A DNA stretch of 64,000 nt from positions 227,213 through 291,212 of the forward strand of contig NZ_JAGPXX010000008.1 in the NCBI RefSeq assembly GCF_018070345.1, in the 5' to 3' direction. The stretch comes from Streptomyces sp. F63. Its GTDB lineage: Bacteria > Actinomycetota > Actinomycetes > Streptomycetales > Streptomycetaceae. Each line of letters starts with the position of its first letter. Within the stretch, counting starts at the first letter, position 1. Under the pieces are notes generated by a model. The model saw only the letters and a list, made by a program, of their open reading frames with translations. It did not search any database and was not told the DNA's origin. Position numbers and translations under genes: made by a program. This document shows positions 17,046-26,206 of the stretch, one piece after another.

Positions 17046-17705
17046 GTGATCAGGAAGCACCACGGTGCACGGCCCGCGGCGGTGTGGGCGGCCGCTTCGG
17101 CACTGCTGCTGACGGCCTGTGGAGGCGCGGGCGGGGGTGACGGGAACGGAGCCCCCGCCTTGAGTGCCGAGGAGATACGGGCGGTGCTGCCGGACCGTGA
17201 GGCCCTGCCCGGCTGGCAGGAGTCCGGCGAGCCGCTCGTCGTGGAGAAGCGGGCGGCCTACCAGCAAAAGGCGTGTCCGACGACGGAGTTCCGGGGATGC
17301 GAGGGCTCCCGCGGCTACGGTCTCGCGCGGTTCCGTGGCGGTGACGGCGGGAGGGTGGTCGTCAACTACCAGATCACCGGCTACCGGGACGAGCGCGCCG
17401 CCGACGCCGCGTACGACGTCCTCTGGAAGGAGCACTACGGCAGGGCGGGCGGCCCGGATGCCCGGAAGCTCGACGTCGGCGAGCCCGGGGACGAGAGCCA
17501 CGCCCGGTTCGGCACCGCCGGCTCCGGAGGCCCCCTGGCGCTGGTTCAGGTGCGCGTCGGGACCACGCTGCTGGTCATCGACGCGTCCGGCGTCCGCGAG
17601 GGCGACGTCGACGCGGCCCTCGCCGAGGACCTCACCGGCGTGGTCACCGAACGCGCCCGGCAGGCCCTGAACGGGGACACCCCGGCCGGCCGGCTCGGCG
17701 GCTGA
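17046..17705 (+). CDS. Secreted lipoprotein of unknown function
   Basis: A 219-residue protein from a GTG with GAAGGAG seven bases upstream. The N-terminus is a type II signal peptide ending in the lipobox LLTAC (Cys about residue 25), so the mature protein is lipid-anchored to the outside of the membrane. A Gly-rich linker follows. The mature domain contains two cysteines near residue 80 (KACPTTEFRGC) and a segment starting RALPDREALPGW, common in Streptomyces lipoproteins of unknown role that resemble sensor-domain or PknH-like extracellular folds. A strong terminator lies between it and the next, convergent gene. No operon partner is seen. Confidence 0.75.
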   Translation: MIRKHHGARPAAVWAAASALLLTACGGAGGGDGNGAPALSAEEIRAVLPDREALPGWQESGEPLVVEKRAAYQQKACPTTEFRGCEGSRGYGLARFRGGDGGRVVVNYQITGYRDERAADAAYDVLWKEHYGRAGGPDARKLDVGEPGDESHARFGTAGSGGPLALVQVRVGTTLLVIDASGVREGDVDAALAEDLTGVVTERARQALNGDTPAGRLGG

Positions 17706-17826
17706 GGCGGCGTCCTGCTGTCGCGGACGACCGCGCGGAGCCGGCCCGCCGAGGGGTGCGGCCTCGCCCGGCGCCGCCGCACGGCGGCCGGTTCCGGCGG
17801 TACGAAGCAGCCGCGTCCGGCGCGGA

Positions 17827-17865
17827 GCGGCCCTTCCGCACGGCGCCGCCGCACGGAAGGGCCGC
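17827..17865. terminator. Bidirectional terminator
   Basis: GCGGCCCTTCCG (17827-17838) and CGGAAGGGCCGC (17854-17865) are perfect 12-base arms with a 15-base loop. It separates the convergent lipoprotein and peptidase-like genes. Confidence 0.85.
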
Positions 17866-17899
17866 CGCCCGGCGGGCGAGCGGTGGGCGAGCGGTGGGT

Positions 17900-18457
17900 T
17901 CAGCAGCCGCCGCAGCTGTAGAAGGTGACGTCCCAGTGGTTGCTCTCCCGGGCGTAGATGTTGCCCGAGGCGGCCTTGTACTGGGCGGCGCCGTCGCCGC
18001 GCTCCCCGATGTAGGTGAAGGTGCCGGTGATGTAGCCCGACAGGCAGCTGGTGGGGCTGAAGTCGAGCTTGTAGCCGTTCCAGTGGCTGTACGTGCCGGA
18101 GGCGTGGCCGGTCTCCGTGCCGCCCGTGATCGTCAGGGCGCAGCCGCTCGCCGACTTCAGGGTCTCGGCGCCCTGGATGGTGGGCAGGTTGACCTGCTCG
18201 AAGGAGGTGCAGGTCGGGTTGTTCCGGTCGCTGCAGTTGCCGCTGGAGCGCCAGGAGATCCCGGCGGCGGACAGCCGTGCGGTGGCCTGGCCGTGGGTGA
18301 GCTTGGTGACGGCAGCGGTGTACTCCGACGCCGGGGCGGACGCGGGTGCGGGCGCGGATGCCGGAACGGGGGCCGCGGTGGCGGCGCTCTGCGTCCCGAT
18401 GAGCGTCATCAGGGCGAGTACGGACGCGGCCGTGCCGAGCAGTGCGGGTCTCTTCAC
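17900..18457 (-). CDS. Secreted M15-like zinc peptidase (candidate)
   Basis: A 185-residue secreted protein from a GTG at 18457, chosen because GGAGG lies eight bases upstream. The signal peptide ends near SAATAAP and an Ala/Pro linker follows. The mature domain has TYSHWNGYKLDF, which fits the SxHxxGxxxD metal site of M15 D-Ala-D-Ala peptidases, and ESNHWDV, which fits their ExxHW catalytic motif. Several cysteines (CSDRNNPTC, CGGC at the end) suggest disulfides. Members of the M15 group cut peptidoglycan stem peptides. The spacing is shorter than in characterised enzymes, so the activity should be treated as a hypothesis. Its terminator is shared with the convergent lipoprotein. Confidence 0.6.
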   Translation of the reverse strand: MKRPALLGTAASVLALMTLIGTQSAATAAPVPASAPAPASAPASEYTAAVTKLTHGQATARLSAAGISWRSSGNCSDRNNPTCTSFEQVNLPTIQGAETLKSASGCALTITGGTETGHASGTYSHWNGYKLDFSPTSCLSGYITGTFTYIGERGDGAAQYKAASGNIYARESNHWDVTFYSCGGC

Positions 18458-18626
18458 GGGTGTTGCCTCCCTGTGGGGTCGGGATGTGCCGGCACCGGGA
18501 TCCGGATCCGGCACACCGCATAGTGCCGCACTTGACCGTCCACGGACAGGCGAGCAAACCGGGGTGTTCGACACCAACCGCCCCGTACCGGCGGACCGCG
18601 CACCGAGGCGGGCCGGCCGGGACCGG

Positions 18627-19010
18627 TCAGAAAGCCCGCCGCATACGCTTGCGGCGGTGGAAGTGCCGCCGGAAGTCCGGAAGATGCCAGTGGCGACGCC
18701 GCCGCCCCGCCCGCGCCGGGACCCCGACCGCCTCCGGCGCCCTCCTCCGCCGCCACGGCGAGTCCGCCGCCGAGGCGACCAGCCCCGCCCGCATGATGCG
18801 CACCGTGTGGCTGCCGCAGTTGAGACAGCCGGGCCGGGTCAGCGGAGACGGCACACGCACGCCGTCCGCGACGTAGCTGACGGCCGCCCGCCCCTCGCCC
18901 CCCGGGTGATGCTCGATGTCGAAATCCCGCTCCCAGCCGTGCCCGCAGCTCAGGCAGGCGAAGGCGTAGGACTCGTGGGCAGTGCCTATTCCGTGACTGC
19001 TGTCGTCCAT
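18627..19010 (-). CDS. Small zinc-ribbon protein
   Basis: A 127-residue protein from the ATG at 19010, preceded by GGAG. Two CxxC knuckles, CLSCGHGW (about residue 19) and CLNCGSHT (about residue 62), are placed as in a zinc ribbon that binds one metal ion. The C-terminal third is highly basic with Arg and His runs, suggesting nucleic acid contact. No further domain is visible. It is transcribed alone, and its promoter lies in the 480-bp space shared with the XRE regulator on the other strand. Similar short zinc-ribbon proteins are common and uncharacterised in Streptomyces. Confidence 0.65.
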   Translation of the reverse strand: MDDSSHGIGTAHESYAFACLSCGHGWERDFDIEHHPGGEGRAAVSYVADGVRVPSPLTRPGCLNCGSHTVRIMRAGLVASAADSPWRRRRAPEAVGVPARAGRRRRHWHLPDFRRHFHRRKRMRRAF

Positions 19011-19490
19011 TGCCGGCTCCCTCTCTCGACCGGCCGAGCCGGCTGCCGCGCCCATGACTCGGCCTCCCCACCCAGGGAACTCCTCGGACCGCGGGAACGC
19101 ACCGTTCCTGCCGTCCTTTGAGAGGGATTTGGCGCGGGCTTGTGAGAAGGCCCCGCTGACGGCCGCAGCGCCGCGCGCCTTTGCCCTCCGGTGACGCTCT
19201 TTTACCGTTCACCGAGCTGCGGCACGTCCCGTTCTTTACGTTCCGGCGGCCGCACCGCTCGAAGCGGAGGGCACCGCCGCCGAAGCCGCCCGAGCCGCCG
19301 GCGCGGCCGGCGTTCCTCACCACGCCCCCGGCTCCGCGCGGAAGGACATACCGCGCCGGGCAGGGCCCGGATCACCACGGGGCCTCCCCGCAGCCGTACG
19401 AGCCGGAGCCGGTTCTGTACGAGCCGCGACCCGTGACCGGGGCACGGCGGGGCGGGTTGGTCCCGGCGGATCGACTCACCAGGGGGCTCC
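19011..19490. other. Intergenic spacer, promoters of divergent genes
   Basis: This space between the zinc-ribbon and XRE genes has relatively AT-rich patches (TTTTACCG near 19201 and TTCTTTACG near 19231) that may be promoter elements. I see no gene or repeat. Confidence 0.4.
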
Positions 19491-20342
19491 ATGCGCACGG
19501 GGAACGGACACCACGACCGGAGGAAACGGCGCGACGCGAAGGGGGACCGGCCGGCCATCTGGATCGGCTACGGCAAACTCGTCAAACTGCACCGCGAACG
19601 GTCCGGGCTCACACAGCAGCAACTGGCCGAGGCCATGGGCTACTCGGTCGAACAGGTTGCCTCCGTCGAACAGGGCAGGCGGCCCGCCAAGGACACCTTC
19701 ACGGAGGCGGCAGAACGCGCGCTGGACGCGCGGGGCACCCTCAGCGTGCTGCAGGACGACGTGGACCTCGCCAAACTCCCGTCGTTCTTCGTGGACTTCG
19801 CCCTCATCGAGGCCGAGGCGGTGAGCCGCTTCTCCTACGACCCACTGCTGATCCCGGGCCTGCTGCAGACGGAGGAGTATGCGCGGGCAGTCTTCACCGG
19901 CAACTGCCCGCCGCTCTCCGACGAACTCATCGAGCAGCACGTCGAAGCCCGGTTGAGCAGACAGAAACTGCTGACGCGGGCACCGGCGGTCAACGTCTCC
20001 TTCATCATCGAGGAGCGCGTACTGCTCAACGCGGTGGGCGGCAGGGATGTCTTGCTTCCTCAGTTGAGGCGGCTCCTCGATGCCGGGGCACAACGGAACG
20101 TCGAAATCCAGGTCATGCCTTCCGGCCGCGGTTTCCACCCGGGGCTGAACGGACCGATGGTTCTTCTGGAGACGTTGGAGCACCAGCATGTCGCCTACCT
20201 GGAATCTCACGGAGTGGGGACCGTCGTCACAGACCCGGCGAAGGTGAGCTCCTTCAGTCTCCGGTGTGGCAAGCTGCGCTCGCAGGCCCTGAACGCCGAG
20301 GAGTCTGCCCGTCTCATCGACCGTCTGGCAGGAGAGGCATGA
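19491..20342 (+). CDS. XRE-family regulator with DUF5753
   Basis: A 283-residue regulator with AGGGGG before its ATG. The helix-turn-helix lies at about residues 28-80 (LTQQQLAEAMGYSVEQVASVEQG). The rest is the DUF5753 domain, beginning LIEAEAVSRFSYDPLLIPGLLQTEEYAR, a signature of large Streptomyces regulator families. It overlaps the following DUF397 gene by ATGA, the standard arrangement of these pairs, in which the DUF397 protein is thought to act as partner or antagonist. Some such pairs act like toxin-antitoxin or developmental regulators. A second pair at 39994-41027 is a distant paralogue. Confidence 0.9.
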   Translation: MRTGNGHHDRRKRRDAKGDRPAIWIGYGKLVKLHRERSGLTQQQLAEAMGYSVEQVASVEQGRRPAKDTFTEAAERALDARGTLSVLQDDVDLAKLPSFFVDFALIEAEAVSRFSYDPLLIPGLLQTEEYARAVFTGNCPPLSDELIEQHVEARLSRQKLLTRAPAVNVSFIIEERVLLNAVGGRDVLLPQLRRLLDAGAQRNVEIQVMPSGRGFHPGLNGPMVLLETLEHQHVAYLESHGVGTVVTDPAKVSSFSLRCGKLRSQALNAEESARLIDRLAGEA

Positions 20343-20560
20343 GCAGGGAGCATCCCCCGAACCGCGCGCTTCAGCTGCAGTGGTACAAGAGCAGCTTCAG
20401 CGGCTCCGACGGCGGCGACTGCGTCGAGGTCGCGGCCACCCCGGCCACCATCCGTATACGGGATTCGAAGAACAGACAGGGCCCCGTACTCGGCGTCTCG
20501 GCCGGGGCGTGGTCGGCGTTCGTGGCGTTCGCCGGCGCCGGTCCGCTGCCGGAGCTCTGA
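20339..20560 (+). CDS. DUF397 protein, partner of the XRE regulator
   Basis: A 73-residue protein with the DUF397 core: WYKSSFSGSDGGDCVEVA followed by IRIRDSKNRQGPVL and a Trp-containing end. Its ATG overlaps the regulator's stop, so the two are translationally coupled. DUF397 proteins nearly always accompany XRE-DUF5753 regulators in Streptomyces and are believed to modulate them. A hairpin terminator follows at 20593-20631. Confidence 0.9.
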   Translation: MSREHPPNRALQLQWYKSSFSGSDGGDCVEVAATPATIRIRDSKNRQGPVLGVSAGAWSAFVAFAGAGPLPEL

Positions 20561-20592
20561 GTTCCGCACCGGCACCCGGGCATGGGCCCGGG

Positions 20593-20631
20593 CGTGCCCC
20601 CGGCACCGGCCTTCCCGGCGCCGGGGGCACG
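20593..20631 (+). terminator. Terminator after the XRE/DUF397 pair
   Basis: CGTGCCCCCGGC (20593-20604) and GCCGGGGGCACG (20620-20631) form a perfect 12-bp stem with a 15-base loop, 33 bases after the DUF397 stop codon. Confidence 0.8.
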
Positions 20632-20669
20632 CGTGTACGGGACAGGCCGTCCCCGGGCCCGGCCGGGCC

Positions 20670-20760
20670 ATGCCAGCCCGTTCGGCCGGCTGCCGGGAGT
20701 TCTTCCGCTCCTCCTTCGGCTACAGCCCGAGCACGTGGGCGCGGGCCCTCGCCCCCGGCT
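20670..20760 (+). pseudogene. Possible AraC-regulator C-terminal remnant
   Basis: A short reading frame includes REFFRSSFGYSPSTWARAL, which resembles the second helix-turn-helix and conserved FGYSPSTWAR segment at the end of AraC/XylS regulators. No upstream part of such a gene exists here, and the frame soon loses similarity. I read it as a decayed fragment. The remaining bases to 20978 hold nothing I can support. Confidence 0.3.
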
Positions 20761-20978
20761 CGACCCGGCCGAGACATCCGGCGATCCGGGCCATGGCCTG
20801 GCCGAGCATGCCCGACGGTTTCCGGGGTACCGGCGTCACCGGGCCGGGCCGAACCCGGAGACGCATTTCCTCCGGAACAGATCACCCCGCCCGCAAGGAG
20901 CTCACCGAATTCCGGGACGAAAAGGCCAGGGAGCCCCCAGAATTCTCTCACCGGCCTTTTCACCTGCCTGACGGCCGG

Positions 20979-21392
20979 CTACTTCGACATCACCGCGCGA
21001 AGTGTTCCCGCGGTGGTGGCCTCGAACTCACCGAAGGCCGTCGTTCCGTCCGAGAAGAGGACGTAGGCCCGGGCCCCGGCGATGTCGAGGATGCGCACTC
21101 CGGCCGACGCGGAGCCGGTGAAGTCGGGGTCTATTCCGCTGAACGCCACCTGCTCCCCGGGGGCGAAACCGGAGAAGTTGGCGATCACCACCTCGGTGTT
21201 CACGCCGACCGTGCTGGTGAGCGTCGCGGGGCCGGAGAAGCTGCCCATACTGTCCCAGGTGACAGGGAACTTGGCGGTACGGCCGCTGATACCGAACGAC
21301 TGAACCTGCGCGCCGCTTCCGTTGTTGACGGTGAGGTTGACGGAGAACGAGTTGAGCGGACCAGCAAACGTGGCCACGACTTCCTGAGCCAT
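20979..21392 (-). CDS. Hypothetical beta-rich protein (137 aa)
   Basis: A 137-residue protein whose ATG follows AGGAG. It has no signal peptide, membrane helix or cysteine. The composition (many Ser, Thr, Val, Gly and alternating hydrophobic residues, as in NSFSVNLTVNNGSGAQVQSF) suggests a beta-sandwich fold. I do not recognise the family. It stands alone, flanked by remnants on both sides, and its codon use looks like that of its neighbours. It could be an adhesin-like or carbohydrate-binding protein, but nothing in the sequence proves this. Confidence 0.55.
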   Translation of the reverse strand: MAQEVVATFAGPLNSFSVNLTVNNGSGAQVQSFGISGRTAKFPVTWDSMGSFSGPATLTSTVGVNTEVVIANFSGFAPGEQVAFSGIDPDFTGSASAGVRILDIAGARAYVLFSDGTTAFGEFEATTAGTLRAVMSK

Positions 21393-21765
21393 GCGGCATC
21401 TCCTGTCCCATTAATGCCGGGCCGAAGTCCGGCCCGTGCAGACGCTTTCATGGTGCGCCCATGTCGGCATCGTCAACCGGTTCCGGGACATTCCGGAAGA
21501 AGCACAGTGGCGCTGACGGAAAATCCTCCGCGAGATCGCGCTTCCCTCCAATGCGCCATTGCGCTGTTTCCCCCTCACACCGGACGGGAAGACCACGGAA
21601 GAAAAACGAGGATGCTACATTCGGATAGTGCGGGAAATCAGCACGCGTTCACCGTGCCGTCCGGGGCCGGATGCCGCCGAACCGCCCGGCCGCGGATTCG
21701 GGACCTGCCTGTCCGGACGCTCCGAGCCTGCCGCCTCTCGCCCCGTTCGCCCCGCGCGGCCCTGA

Positions 21766-22101
21766 AGTGGACGGCAGCGGCGACGGACGGGCGGCGGTGA
21801 GCGCGGGGACGGCGGCGCGGGGGGCGGTTCCGCGGCGGGCGCCCCGGACGGCGGTGCCGTCGCGGACGCCCCTGAGGACCGTGCCGCCACGGGCGCCCTC
21901 GAAGACGGCACCGGCTGCGAGGCCGTGGTGCTGGGCAACTGCCCGTTCCACGCACTGGCCCGCGAGCACACCGACACCGTCTGCGGGATGAATCTCCACC
22001 TGATGCGCGGCGTCCTCGACGGTCTCCCCGGCGCCGGCTACCGCGCCCGGCTCGCCCCCACCCCGGGACACTGCTGCGTCCGCCTGGAGCCTCACGCGTG
22101 A
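21766..22101 (+). pseudogene. C-terminal remnant of a winged-helix regulator
   Basis: An open frame with no suitable start ends at TGA 22099-22101. Its last 70 or so residues (LGNCPFHALAREHTDTVCGMNLHL, then CCVRL) match the end of Streptomyces winged-helix regulators that carry a cysteine-rich metal or Fe-S site. The N-terminal DNA-binding part is missing and the upstream residues are Gly/Arg low-complexity. It is a 5'-truncated gene. Downstream, between 22102 and 22380, two partial frames (SLDDLDLLPNLSF, then FFDGAELLELSIPDG) meet near 22215 and may be a second, frameshifted fragment. Confidence 0.5.
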
Positions 22102-22405
22102 CGGTCCCGGGTGTCCGTGAACAACTGCCGCCGTGGACCAGCGGGTTCACGGCTGGTCCACGGAACCTCTTCGACGTGCACAGCCTCGACGATCTCGATC
22201 TGCTGCCCAACCTCAGTTTTTCGACGGGGCGGAGCTGCTGGAGCTCTCGATCCCCGACGGGCCGGGGATCCTGGCGGCCCGGGGTGTCGCCGTGCGCCGG
22301 CACCCCAGCCGTGGATCGTGATCTTGGGCGGGGCGGGACGGGGCGGGGATCGGCCGGATCGATATCGGATCGCGTGAGGTGGCCGCCCGCTGGCACGCTG
22401 CCCCC

Positions 22406-22952
22406 ATGGATCACGCGGAGGTACTGCTCATCGGAGGACGGGCCGGTGTCGGCAAGACGACGGTGGGGTGGGAGGTTTCGGCGCTGCTGCGCTCCGAGGC
22501 GGTCGCTCACGCGATCATCGACGGCGACTTCATGGGGCAGGTGCATCCGGCGCCAGAGGGAGACCCCCGTCGTGCGGAGATCACCGAGAGCAATCTGACT
22601 GCCGTGTGGGCGAACTTCGCCCAGCGCGGCTACCGGCGCCTGATCTACACGAACACCAAGAGTGTGCTGCCGGAGGCGACGGGCATGTTCGAGCGTGCCA
22701 TGGGGGGCGGCGTGGGGATCACGCGAGTCCTGCTCACCGCCTCCGATGCCACCGCCCGCGAGCGGCTGGTGACTCGGCTCGGAGCTGAAGCGGGAGCTGG
22801 AAGGAAGTATCCGCAAGGCACGGCTCCTGGACCAACGGGCCCCCGCGGAGACCGTGCGAGTGGCGACGGACGGACGGCTCGTCGTCGACATCGCGCGGGA
22901 GGTAGTGGCCGCAACCGGTTGGGCCGGGCATCACTTCGCCCGCACCTCGTGA
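22406..22952 (+). pseudogene. P-loop ATPase/kinase gene with a frameshift
   Basis: The protein begins MDHAEVLLIGGRAGVGKTTVG with a perfect Walker A motif, GGRAGVGKTT, of small-molecule kinase-like ATPases. About 120 codons are intact. Near 22776 the frame breaks: in the next frame, GSELKREL and then RKARLLDQRAPAETVRVATDG and a normal ending continue to the TGA at 22950-22952. The break is consistent with a short deletion between two CTCGG motifs. In the broken frame the protein would run into low-complexity Arg/Gly residues. Either the gene is inactive or the base call is wrong. A shared terminator follows. Confidence 0.65.
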
Positions 22953-22979
22953 TCGTGTTGATGGTCTGGCCTGGTCCGG

Positions 22980-23018
22980 CCAACCTGCGGCGGCGGAGCA
23001 GCAGCCGCCGCAGGTTGG
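22980..23018. terminator. Bidirectional terminator
   Basis: Perfect 15-base arms at 22980-22994 and 23004-23018, starting CCAACCTGCGG, with a 9-base loop. It separates the broken ATPase gene from the convergent DUF1996 gene and is the longest perfect stem in the window that I found. Confidence 0.85.
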
Positions 23019-23031
23019 GTGACAACGTCTC

Positions 23032-25158
23032 TCAGTTCGTGTTCATGTTGCGGCGCCTGTTGTAGATCAGAAGAACCACTCCACCGAGAAAGAGGACCCC
23101 TCCGGCGGCGGCCGGCCACAGGGTCGCGCCGGTGTTGGCCAGGCCCCCTGAAGCCGCTCGTGGCTGGGGCTGTGCCTGCTCGGACGGAGCTTCCTCGCCG
23201 GCGGCCTCCACTTCTGCCTCTGCGGACTTGGTCGCCCCCGACTTCGCCTCGACACCGCCGGCACCGCCGGATGCCTCGGCCGCCTGCGTGGGAGTGGCCA
23301 CGACACGGGGTTCGGCCGAGGAGGGCGGGGTCTGCGGGGTTTCGGCGGCGCCGGGCTTGTCCGCCGGATCCTTGTCGGTGGACGACTCCTCGGGAGCCGT
23401 CTCCGGCTCGTCGCGCGGCTCTTCCGGCTGCTCCGGCTGCTGCGGCTGCTCCGGCTGCTCCGGCTCCTCGGGCTTCTGGGGCTCCTGCGGCTCCTGCGGC
23501 TCCTCGGGCTGCTCCGGCTGCTGCGGCTCCTCCGGCTTCTGCGGCTCCTGCGGCTCCTCGGGCTTCTGCGGCTCCTCCGGCTGCTTCGGCTGCTCCGGCT
23601 CCTCCGGCTTCTGCGGCTCCTGCGGCTGTTCGCCCGCGCCGGCGCCGGCGCCGCACGGCCGACCGCCGTTGACGCAGTCAACGACCTCGTCCATCAGGTC
23701 TTCGTCCATGACGTTGATGAAGTCGTCGTGATCGGTGATCGGCTTGTGCAGCTGCTCCGGGAAGCCGTCCACCGCGTACGGGTTCTTCACTTGGCCGTTC
23801 TTGATGACCGGCGCCGGAACGTCGTACACCAGGCGCATGGTCAGCTGGGGGATCGCCTTGAAGCCGTTCCGGCAGTTGCCGTCGGCGTCGGCGAAGTCCA
23901 CGTGCGCGCGGTGATTGGCGCTGTCGATGTTCTGACCGTCCCAGCAGCTCTGGAAGGCGAACGACCGCACCACGCTGCTGCCCTGCGGGCAGATCGGGTA
24001 CTTGTCCGTCAGCTGCACCTTGTCCTCGAAGCCGGTGCAGCTCCAGTGGGCGTTGGCGTTGGCCGTGCCGTTGGTGAAGGCCTTGGCGTCGCCGGTGATG
24101 ATGCGCAGGAACTTCGGCATCGCCACGACCTTGCCGGTCGGGCTGCCGACGTACTGGATCTCGGCCTTGTCGGCCGCCAGGATCCTGCCGACGTTGCCCT
24201 CCAGGCCGCCACCCTGCTGCTTGGCGTCGAACTCCTGCGTGCCGTCCTGCACGCGCAGGACCGGCCAGTAGTACGAGGACTTGTCGCCCTGCTCCGAGCA
24301 GCTGGTCTCGGCGTTCGCCAGATCGTCGTTGGAGGCGAAGGCGTCGACGCCCTGGTTGCCCACGTAGTCGTGGGTGTGGTGGGCACCGTTGTCCACGCCC
24401 GGCGCGACGATCAGGTTGTCGGTGTTGAAGATCTTGTTCTCGTTGACGCCGCACTCGACGGTGAACGTACCGGTCGATGCCTTGCCGGTCTTGCGGGGCT
24501 TCGCCTGGACGTTCGGCTGGACCTTCGTGATGTCGACGAAGTCCTGGGCGAACGGCCCGGCCGCGCCGTTGCCGTTGTCGTCCGGCTGCCCGCCCCCCTG
24601 GCCCTCGCCGTCCTGCCCGTTGCCGGCCTCGCCGCCGGCCTCACCGTCCTGACCGCCGTCGCCGTCGCCGTCGCCGTCGCCCTCGTTCCGGGCCTGGGCG
24701 GGGGCGACCGCGGTGCAGGGGGCGAGCCCGTCCAGCGAGGCCGGGGCCGTGGCGCCCGCCTGCTTCACGTAGTTCGCGATCTCACCGATGACCGCGGTGC
24801 GCTGCTCACTCAGGGGACCGAGGATCGCATCCTGGACGTGGTTCGCGTCCTGCGTCTGCTCCTCGCGGGTCGAGGTCAGCCGGTCGTACGCCTCGGTGAT
24901 CTGCTGGTCGAGTTTCGCCAGCGCCTTGTCGACGTCGGCGCGCGCCGCCTCCGGCACGTCGGTGAGCTCCTGCCCCACGTCCGGGCAGGAGATCGTGGCG
25001 GCCCCCGGCGCCCCGACCGGGGAGCCGCCCGGGCCGCCTCCCGTCGCGGAGGCGACGGCGTTCACGGCTACCAGTCCCCCTCCGCCCAATATCAGCGCGA
25101 ACGCTGCGAAGGTGCTGCGCCGTGCGCCTGTGGGGCGTCTGCGCTTGTTGCGTTTCAC
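23032..25158 (-). CDS. Cell-wall-anchored DUF1996 protein with LAxTG signal
   Basis: A 708-residue surface protein from GTG 25158, with AGGAG seven bases upstream. The signal peptide lies within the first 45 or so residues. A helical region and a Gly/Asp/Gln-rich linker (about residues 150-190) lead to a DUF1996 domain (about 205-470) with FxVECGxNxxKxxxTDxxVAPG and HxHDYVGN segments, also known from fungal secreted proteins. Residues about 480-570 form a Pro-Glu-Gln-Lys repeat ([10 protein letters not shown] type) that can span the wall. The end has LANTG, a hydrophobic segment and YNRRRNMN, the sorting signal for a class E sortase. Ligand and role are unknown; DUF1996 is often suspected to bind carbohydrate. 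Confidence 0.88.
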   Translation of the reverse strand: MKRNKRRRPTGARRSTFAAFALILGGGGLVAVNAVASATGGGPGGSPVGAPGAATISCPDVGQELTDVPEAARADVDKALAKLDQQITEAYDRLTSTREEQTQDANHVQDAILGPLSEQRTAVIGEIANYVKQAGATAPASLDGLAPCTAVAPAQARNEGDGDGDGDGGQDGEAGGEAGNGQDGEGQGGGQPDDNGNGAAGPFAQDFVDITKVQPNVQAKPRKTGKASTGTFTVECGVNENKIFNTDNLIVAPGVDNGAHHTHDYVGNQGVDAFASNDDLANAETSCSEQGDKSSYYWPVLRVQDGTQEFDAKQQGGGLEGNVGRILAADKAEIQYVGSPTGKVVAMPKFLRIITGDAKAFTNGTANANAHWSCTGFEDKVQLTDKYPICPQGSSVVRSFAFQSCWDGQNIDSANHRAHVDFADADGNCRNGFKAIPQLTMRLVYDVPAPVIKNGQVKNPYAVDGFPEQLHKPITDHDDFINVMDEDLMDEVVDCVNGGRPCGAGAGAGEQPQEPQKPEEPEQPKQPEEPQKPEEPQEPQKPEEPQQPEQPEEPQEPQEPQKPEEPEQPEQPQQPEQPEEPRDEPETAPEESSTDKDPADKPGAAETPQTPPSSAEPRVVATPTQAAEASGGAGGVEAKSGATKSAEAEVEAAGEEAPSEQAQPQPRAASGGLANTGATLWPAAAGGVLFLGGVVLLIYNRRRNMNTN

Positions 25159-25518
25159 GGAAGTACTCCTACGCGTCGTGACCGGCCGGCGTGATGCTGT
25201 GCTTCCTGTACGGAGCGGAGCCCGGCGGTGTTCAAACACCGCGCGGATTCACAACGGGCCGTGTCCGAGCCGGAGTCGGCAGGCTGCGGCGGCACGGCCG
25301 GGTGACCACCCGGCCGAGCGCGGCGAACCCGGCTTCCTTCCACTCCGCCGGCCGGTCTTTCCGAGTTCGCCGGTTTTGGGTGGCTTCGAGGCGTAGCCTG
25401 GTGCGGCGCGGCTCGCCGCCGGTGCAGGAAGCGGCGCCAGATGGCCGCGGGCACGAGGAGAAACCCGGCCTCGGCCGTGAAGCGCCGAAGCCGTGTCGTC
25501 CAGCGGATGGGAGACCCT
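25159..25518. other. Spacer between divergent genes, no gene seen
   Basis: About 360 bases between the DUF1996 protein and the small secreted protein on the other strand. Promoters for both must lie here. I see no clear operator or small gene. Confidence 0.4.
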
Positions 25519-25923
25519 GTGAGAAAGACCCTTCGCACACTGGTGGGGGCGACCATGGCGGTTGCGGCAGTGCTCATGACCGCGTCGCCGTCGCACGCCA
25601 GCTACAGCAACGTGGTGTACGTGGCAACCGGTCTCGAACCCTCGCCGGGAAAGGGCACTTTCAGCGCCGACCCGCACGGAAGGACTCCGGGCGACGCCAT
25701 TCGGGCCTGCGACGTCAAACGGGATGGCTGGGGCGTCAAGGCGTGGCTGTACATGAACAACAGAGTCATTCGCACGGCCAGCACCCTGGGGCACCGCGCC
25801 ATGTACTGCACGGGCTGGAAGACGGGAAACCTGCGGGAAGAGCAGTTGGTGACCCTCAGGGTGTGCCTGGTCAAGAAGGGCCGCGCGCCCTACCGGTGCG
25901 CCCATGGGCGGGCCAGAACCTGA
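25519..25923 (+). CDS. Small secreted protein, paralogue of the gene at 14492
   Basis: A 134-residue protein from a GTG at 25519. Residues 1 to about 28 form a signal peptide ending PSHAS. The mature part has DGWGVKAWLY and, near the end, VTLRVCLVKKGRAPYRC. The same D-G-aromatic-G-x-Lys/Arg-A-aromatic-L and LxxCxxKxG...RC pattern is found in the 161-residue secreted protein at 14492-14977. Four cysteines suggest two disulfides. Function is unknown; small secreted beta-proteins of this kind are frequent and uncharacterised in Streptomyces. It appears to be a single-gene transcript. Confidence 0.7.
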   Translation: MRKTLRTLVGATMAVAAVLMTASPSHASYSNVVYVATGLEPSPGKGTFSADPHGRTPGDAIRACDVKRDGWGVKAWLYMNNRVIRTASTLGHRAMYCTGWKTGNLREEQLVTLRVCLVKKGRAPYRCAHGRART

Positions 25924-26206
25924 GGTTGCGTACTGGTCGTCCCCGACGAGCACGGTGGTCAGGCGGTCGTGCCGTCTCCCGCCCTGCCGCCTGTGCGGAG
26001 GTCGGCAAGGTCAGCCGCACGGCGGAAACCCCTCGCTCCTGCGGCCGATGCCGATCTCCTCACCGTGGAGCTTGGCCCGCTCGCGCTTGCCCGGCAGGCC
26101 GTGCCCGCCGCCGCTCCGCACGCTGTCCGCTTCACGGCCCGGGGCCGGGCCCGGGCCGTGAAGCGTCAGGTCATCCGGTCACGGGAGACGACCGTTTTGC
26201 CGCGCG

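Noticed and set aside
23400..23640. CRISPR-like short repeats
   Set aside because: The repeats encode the Pro-Glu-Gln-Lys spacer of the DUF1996 protein in frame and have no constant repeat/spacer lengths.
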